From Desulfobacterales bacterium (GTDB lineage: Bacteria > Desulfobacterota > Desulfobulbia > Desulfobulbales > Desulfocapsaceae), in assembly GCA_013042695.1 (NCBI GenBank), contig JABDPQ010000775.1, positions 1-7,286 on the forward strand: a stretch of DNA of 7,286 nt, in the 5' to 3' direction. Below, in pieces: positions 5,130 to 7,286 of this stretch. A program made the translations under genes and the position numbers. Positions within the stretch are counted from its first letter, which is position 1, and each line of letters opens with the position of its first letter. Below the pieces are notes generated by a model, which was given only the letters and a program-made list of their open reading frames with translations, was not told the DNA's origin and did no database searches.

Positions 5130-6461
5130 ATGACAAGAGACGAGATAATGAAAATCATTGAGGAGGAGAATATTCATTTTTTCCGCCTCCAGTTCGTAGA
5201 TATATTTGGCTTCATGAAGAATGTTGCTATTCCTCGCAGCCAGATCGAAAAGGCACTCGATGGAAAAATAATGTTTGACGGTTCATCCATCGATGGATTT
5301 GTGCGTATTGACGAATCGGACATGTATCTCAAGCCCGATTACGACACCTTTGTCGTCCTGCCATGGAGGAATAAAGAAGGTATTGCTGCTGCCCGGGTAA
5401 TATGCGACGTCTACAAATCAGATGGGGTTACACCTTTTGAGGGTTGTCCGCGGGTGAACCTCAGGCGTGTGCTTGCCGAGGCTAAAGAGATGGGTTATAC
5501 CATGAACGTTGGCACTGAGGCAGAGTTTTTCCTCTTTGAGCTTGATGAAAAAGGCCGTCCAACAACTGAGACCAGTGACGTTGCCGGTTATTTCTCATTG
5601 GACCCGGAAGACAAAGCCAATGATTGTCGTCGCGAAATCATCGAGACCCTTGAAAAGATGGGTTTTGAGATCGAAGCATCTCACCATGAAGTTGCTGAAG
5701 GTCAGCACGAAATCAACTTTAAGTATGCCGATGCCTTGGCCTGCGCCGACAATACGCTTACTTTCAAATGGGTGGTCAAATCAATTGCTGCAAGGTATGG
5801 CCTGTATGCGACCTTTATGCCAAAACCGATCTTCGGCATCAATGGTTCTGGAATGCACACAAACCAGTCGTTGTTTAATCTGGACGGCACCAATGCATTC
5901 TTTGATGAATCAAATGATATGCAGCTATCTCCAATCGCCTATAAATATATTGCCGGAATCCTGCAGCATGCTCCTAGTTTTGTTGCCGTAACGAACCCGC
6001 TGGTTAACTCCTATAAGCGTCTTGTGCCTGGGTATGAAGCCCCGGTATATGCGGCATGGTCTGCTATAAATCGCTCAGCGCTCGTCAGAATTCCGGCAGC
6101 TCGCGGTATGTCAACTCGTACCGAAGTTCGATGCCCGGATCCAAGTTGCAACCCCTATCTTGCACTGGCAATGATGCTGAATAGCGGACTTGCTGGCATC
6201 AAGAATGAACTGCAGGTTCCGCCCCCTGTGAATAAAGATATTTTCGAGATGAATGATGCTCAAATGGCTGCCGAGGGTGTAACTGTGCTGCCAGGAAGCC
6301 TCAAAGAGGCCCTTGACGTTTTTAAAACCAATCCGCTGTCCAAGGAAACACTTGGTGGGCATATTTTTGAGAAATATATTGAAGCAAAAGAGAAAGAATG
6401 GGATTCATATCGCTGTGCTGTAACCCAATGGGAACTTGAGAATTACTTAGCTGTATACTAA
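5130..6461 (+). CDS. glnA: Type I glutamine synthetase (GSI-alpha subtype)
   Basis: This enzyme makes glutamine from glutamate, ammonia and ATP and works as a cytoplasmic dodecamer. The 443 residues carry the beta-grasp signature FDGSSIDGF (49-57), metal ligands Glu130, Glu132 (GTEAEF) and Glu187 (HHEVAEGQHE), the ATP-binding signature KPIFGINGSGMHTNQS (232-247), the flap NSYKRLVPGYEAP (293-305) with Glu303, and the arginine-rich RTEVRCPDP segment (330-338). The length, the C-terminus EWDSYRCAVTQWELENYLAVY, and the absence of both the extra internal segment and the adenylylation-site motif (NLYDLPPEE type) place it in GSI-alpha, as in Bacillus and Thermotoga. Arg59, just after FDGSSIDGF, matches the position of the arginine that mediates glutamine feedback inhibition in the Bacillus enzyme. 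Control is therefore more likely by feedback and transcription than by GlnE adenylylation. Ribosome binding is by GAGGAG at 5115-5120, nine bases before the ATG. Confidence 0.97.
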   Translation: MTRDEIMKIIEEENIHFFRLQFVDIFGFMKNVAIPRSQIEKALDGKIMFDGSSIDGFVRIDESDMYLKPDYDTFVVLPWRNKEGIAAARVICDVYKSDGVTPFEGCPRVNLRRVLAEAKEMGYTMNVGTEAEFFLFELDEKGRPTTETSDVAGYFSLDPEDKANDCRREIIETLEKMGFEIEASHHEVAEGQHEINFKYADALACADNTLTFKWVVKSIAARYGLYATFMPKPIFGINGSGMHTNQSLFNLDGTNAFFDESNDMQLSPIAYKYIAGILQHAPSFVAVTNPLVNSYKRLVPGYEAPVYAAWSAINRSALVRIPAARGMSTRTEVRCPDPSCNPYLALAMMLNSGLAGIKNELQVPPPVNKDIFEMNDAQMAAEGVTVLPGSLKEALDVFKTNPLSKETLGGHIFEKYIEAKEKEWDSYRCAVTQWELENYLAVY

Positions 6462-6493
6462 TCTCCTCCGCCAGCAATACTCCTTGGCGATAA

Positions 6494-6526
6494 AAGGCCC
6501 GCATGTCATCATGGTATGCGGGCCTT
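6494..6526 (+). terminator. Intrinsic terminator after glnA
   Basis: AAGGCCCGCAT (6494-6504) and ATGCGGGCCTT (6516-6526) form a perfect 11-bp GC-rich stem. It can extend by two G-U pairs, a C-G and an A-U pair to a three-base loop. The downstream T-rich tract is interrupted (TTGCTGTTTGT). It sits 33 bases after the glnA stop and closes the nitrogen unit. With A residues before the stem it may also work in the opposite direction. Confidence 0.85.
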
Positions 6527-6568
6527 GCTGTTTGTGGCCGATCAATAACTTGCGAACAATAATACAAC

Positions 6569-6600
6569 ACGGTAAAAGAAGCAGAAGCGGCTTTCACCGT
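6569..6600 (+). repeat. Imperfect hairpin before the DUF721 gene
   Basis: ACGGT (6569-6573) pairs with ACCGT (6596-6600), then an A/C mismatch, then AAAG (6575-6578) with CTTT (6591-6594), leaving a 12-base loop in which AAGC can alternatively pair with GCTT. It ends 22 bases before the GTG start of the next gene, which has no clear Shine-Dalgarno. A role in that gene's expression is speculative. Confidence 0.35.
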
Positions 6601-6622
6601 ACATATCAGCTATGGCACACAT

Positions 6623-7087
6623 GTGAGTAGGTTTAAAACACAAAAGCTCTCTTTTACCTTGCCTGGAGTCCTCAAAGATAAAGGGTGGGAACGAAAGTTC
6701 GACCAGCACCGGGTATTTCTTGAATGGGATAACCTGGTTGATGAGACAACCGCAGCACATTCACGGCCGCTTAAGGTAGTTAAAGATGTGCTCTGGCTTG
6801 AAGTGGAAAATTCAGCCTGGATGCAGCAGCTGCAATATGAAAAAATTATCCTGCTTGAGACCCTGAATGCCTATCTGAACATCTCCCGATTTTCAGATAT
6901 CCGATTTGCTCTTCAGGAGAAAAAGAAAGAGAAGAAACGCATTCAAAAAAGCAGCCTCAGCTATATCTCACCGCCACCCGAGGAAGTTGCACAGTTTGAA
7001 AAACAGATTAGTTTTCTTGAGGATGGCGATATCAGGGATTCTTTGATGCGCCTCTGGTATCTTTCAAAGGCTTGCAAGAGCAGTTGA
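6623..7087 (+). CDS. DUF721 / DciA-like protein
   Basis: The 154-residue product has the DUF721 pattern: LPGVLKDKGWERKFDQHRVFLEW (13-35), then AAHSRPLKVVKDVLWLEVENSAWMQQLQYEKIILLETLN (44-82) and SDIRF (91-95). The tryptophans in LEW and SAWMQQL are typical of the family. DciA proteins of this family load or support the replicative helicase DnaB in many bacteria lacking DnaC, but the assignment here is by family resemblance. A lysine-rich linker (99-107) leads to a C-terminal extension (110-154) that I do not recognise. The GTG at 6623 is the only start codon after the in-frame stop at 6560, apart from a TTG twelve codons further in. It overlaps the ATGTGA at 6621-6626 and lacks a good Shine-Dalgarno, so translation may be low. 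The gene lies beyond the glnA terminator and is not functionally tied to nitrogen metabolism. Confidence 0.8.
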   Translation: MSRFKTQKLSFTLPGVLKDKGWERKFDQHRVFLEWDNLVDETTAAHSRPLKVVKDVLWLEVENSAWMQQLQYEKIILLETLNAYLNISRFSDIRFALQEKKKEKKRIQKSSLSYISPPPEEVAQFEKQISFLEDGDIRDSLMRLWYLSKACKSS

Positions 7088-7136
7088 TTTTTAGATTGCC
7101 ATCTGCATCTCAGAGAAATTACTTGACCGGCTGTAG

Positions 7137-7176
7137 AAAGGAGGTAAGCTCACGTTTGTCTATTTGTAGTACTTAA
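7137..7176 (+). promoter_or_regulatory. Near-perfect Shine-Dalgarno with a tiny reading frame before the cysteine synthase gene
   Basis: AAAGGAGGT (7137-7145) is an almost complete match to the 16S rRNA tail, yet no gene follows at normal spacing. A TTG at 7156 opens a six-codon frame (TTG-TCT-ATT-TGT-AGT-ACT, then TAA at 7174-7176). Its product would be Met-Ser-Ile-Cys-Ser-Thr. The TAA overlaps an ATG (7176-7178) opening a five-codon frame. The distance to the TTG (11 bases after GGAGG) is longer than ideal. Whether this is a leader peptide is speculative. Confidence 0.3.
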
Positions 7177-7185
7177 TGAGATACT
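7156..7185 (+). promoter_or_regulatory. Weak sigma-70-like promoter candidate for the cysteine synthase gene
   Basis: TTGTCT (7156-7161) and GATACT (7180-7185) are 18 bases apart, each with 4 of 6 consensus matches. Transcription would begin near 7192, leaving a leader of only about 20 bases. If real, the tiny reading frame at 7156 would be promoter DNA and not a leader peptide. Confidence 0.28.
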
Positions 7186-7209
7186 ATCCTTAGCAACGCT
7201 TGTAACACA

Positions 7210-7286
7210 ATGATCTACGAAACTATCCTGGAATCTATAGGCAATACGCCACTTGTTAAGATCACGCGACTGAATTTGAGCAACAC
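7210..7286 (+). CDS. cysK: Cysteine synthase (O-acetylserine sulfhydrylase) family, N-terminal part (runs off right edge)
   Basis: Twenty-five codons are visible from the ATG at 7210: MIYETILESIGNTPLVKITRLNLSN. The ESIGNTPLVKI stretch is the characteristic N-terminus of the fold-type II PLP enzymes CysK/CysM, which join sulfide to O-acetylserine to give cysteine; cystathionine beta-synthase shares it. The PLP lysine and the substrate loop lie beyond the window, so CysK, CysM and CBS cannot be separated. MIYETILE before the motif favours CysK. No good Shine-Dalgarno precedes the ATG; the only strong one is about 66 bases upstream. No terminator is seen after the DUF721 gene, so read-through is possible. 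Confidence 0.82.
   Translation, partial: MIYETILESIGNTPLVKITRLNLSN

Noticed and set aside
1..7286. CRISPR arrays, insertion sequences, tRNA or rRNA genes
   Set aside because: No regularly spaced repeats, transposase coding sequence, terminal repeats or RNA gene hallmarks were seen on either strand.

Overview
The window holds a compact nitrogen-assimilation cluster from a Gram-negative bacterium of moderate GC content. On the plus strand the order is amtB (ammonium channel), glnB (PII signal protein), glnD (PII uridylyltransferase/uridylyl-removing enzyme) and glnA (glutamine synthetase), closed by a strong intrinsic terminator. A full-length GlnD argues for a proteobacterium. The 443-residue glutamine synthetase of the short GSI-alpha kind, together with the flanking genes, suggests a deltaproteobacterium (Desulfobulbales-like sulfate reducers or relatives). 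That taxonomic guess is inference from protein style only.

Layout. Positions 1-313 (minus strand) carry the first 104 codons of mtnA (methylthioribose-1-phosphate isomerase), running off the left edge. Positions 314-740 are an AT-rich divergent intergenic region with several perfect or near-perfect dyads and a degenerate sigma-54-like element. Positions 741-1960 encode AmtB, but the reading frame is broken by one missing base just after the codon for the second twin-histidine (about 1692). glnB (2065-2403) and glnD (2409-5000) are 5 bases apart and surely co-transcribed. A 129-base gap with a nested inverted repeat precedes glnA (5130-6461). A 15-bp hairpin terminator lies at 6494-6526. It is followed by a DUF721/DciA-like gene (6623-7087) and the first 25 codons of a cysteine synthase-type gene (from 7210), which runs off the right edge.

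How the genes work together. AmtB brings in ammonium. PII (GlnB, with the modifiable Tyr51) senses 2-oxoglutarate and ATP/ADP and would normally block AmtB or act on other targets. GlnD reads glutamine through its C-terminal ACT domains and attaches UMP to, or removes it from, Tyr51. GlnA makes glutamine. This GlnA lacks the C-terminal adenylylation-site region of enterobacterial GSI-beta, so the PII/GlnD pathway probably does not reach it through the classical adenylyltransferase.

No mobile element, CRISPR array, tRNA or rRNA was seen, and I did not find a clearly new multi-gene system. The points most worth a second look are the amtB frameshift, the interleaved inverted repeats in the mtnA leader, the nested hairpin before glnA, and a near-perfect Shine-Dalgarno sequence with a tiny Cys-containing reading frame before the cysteine synthase gene.
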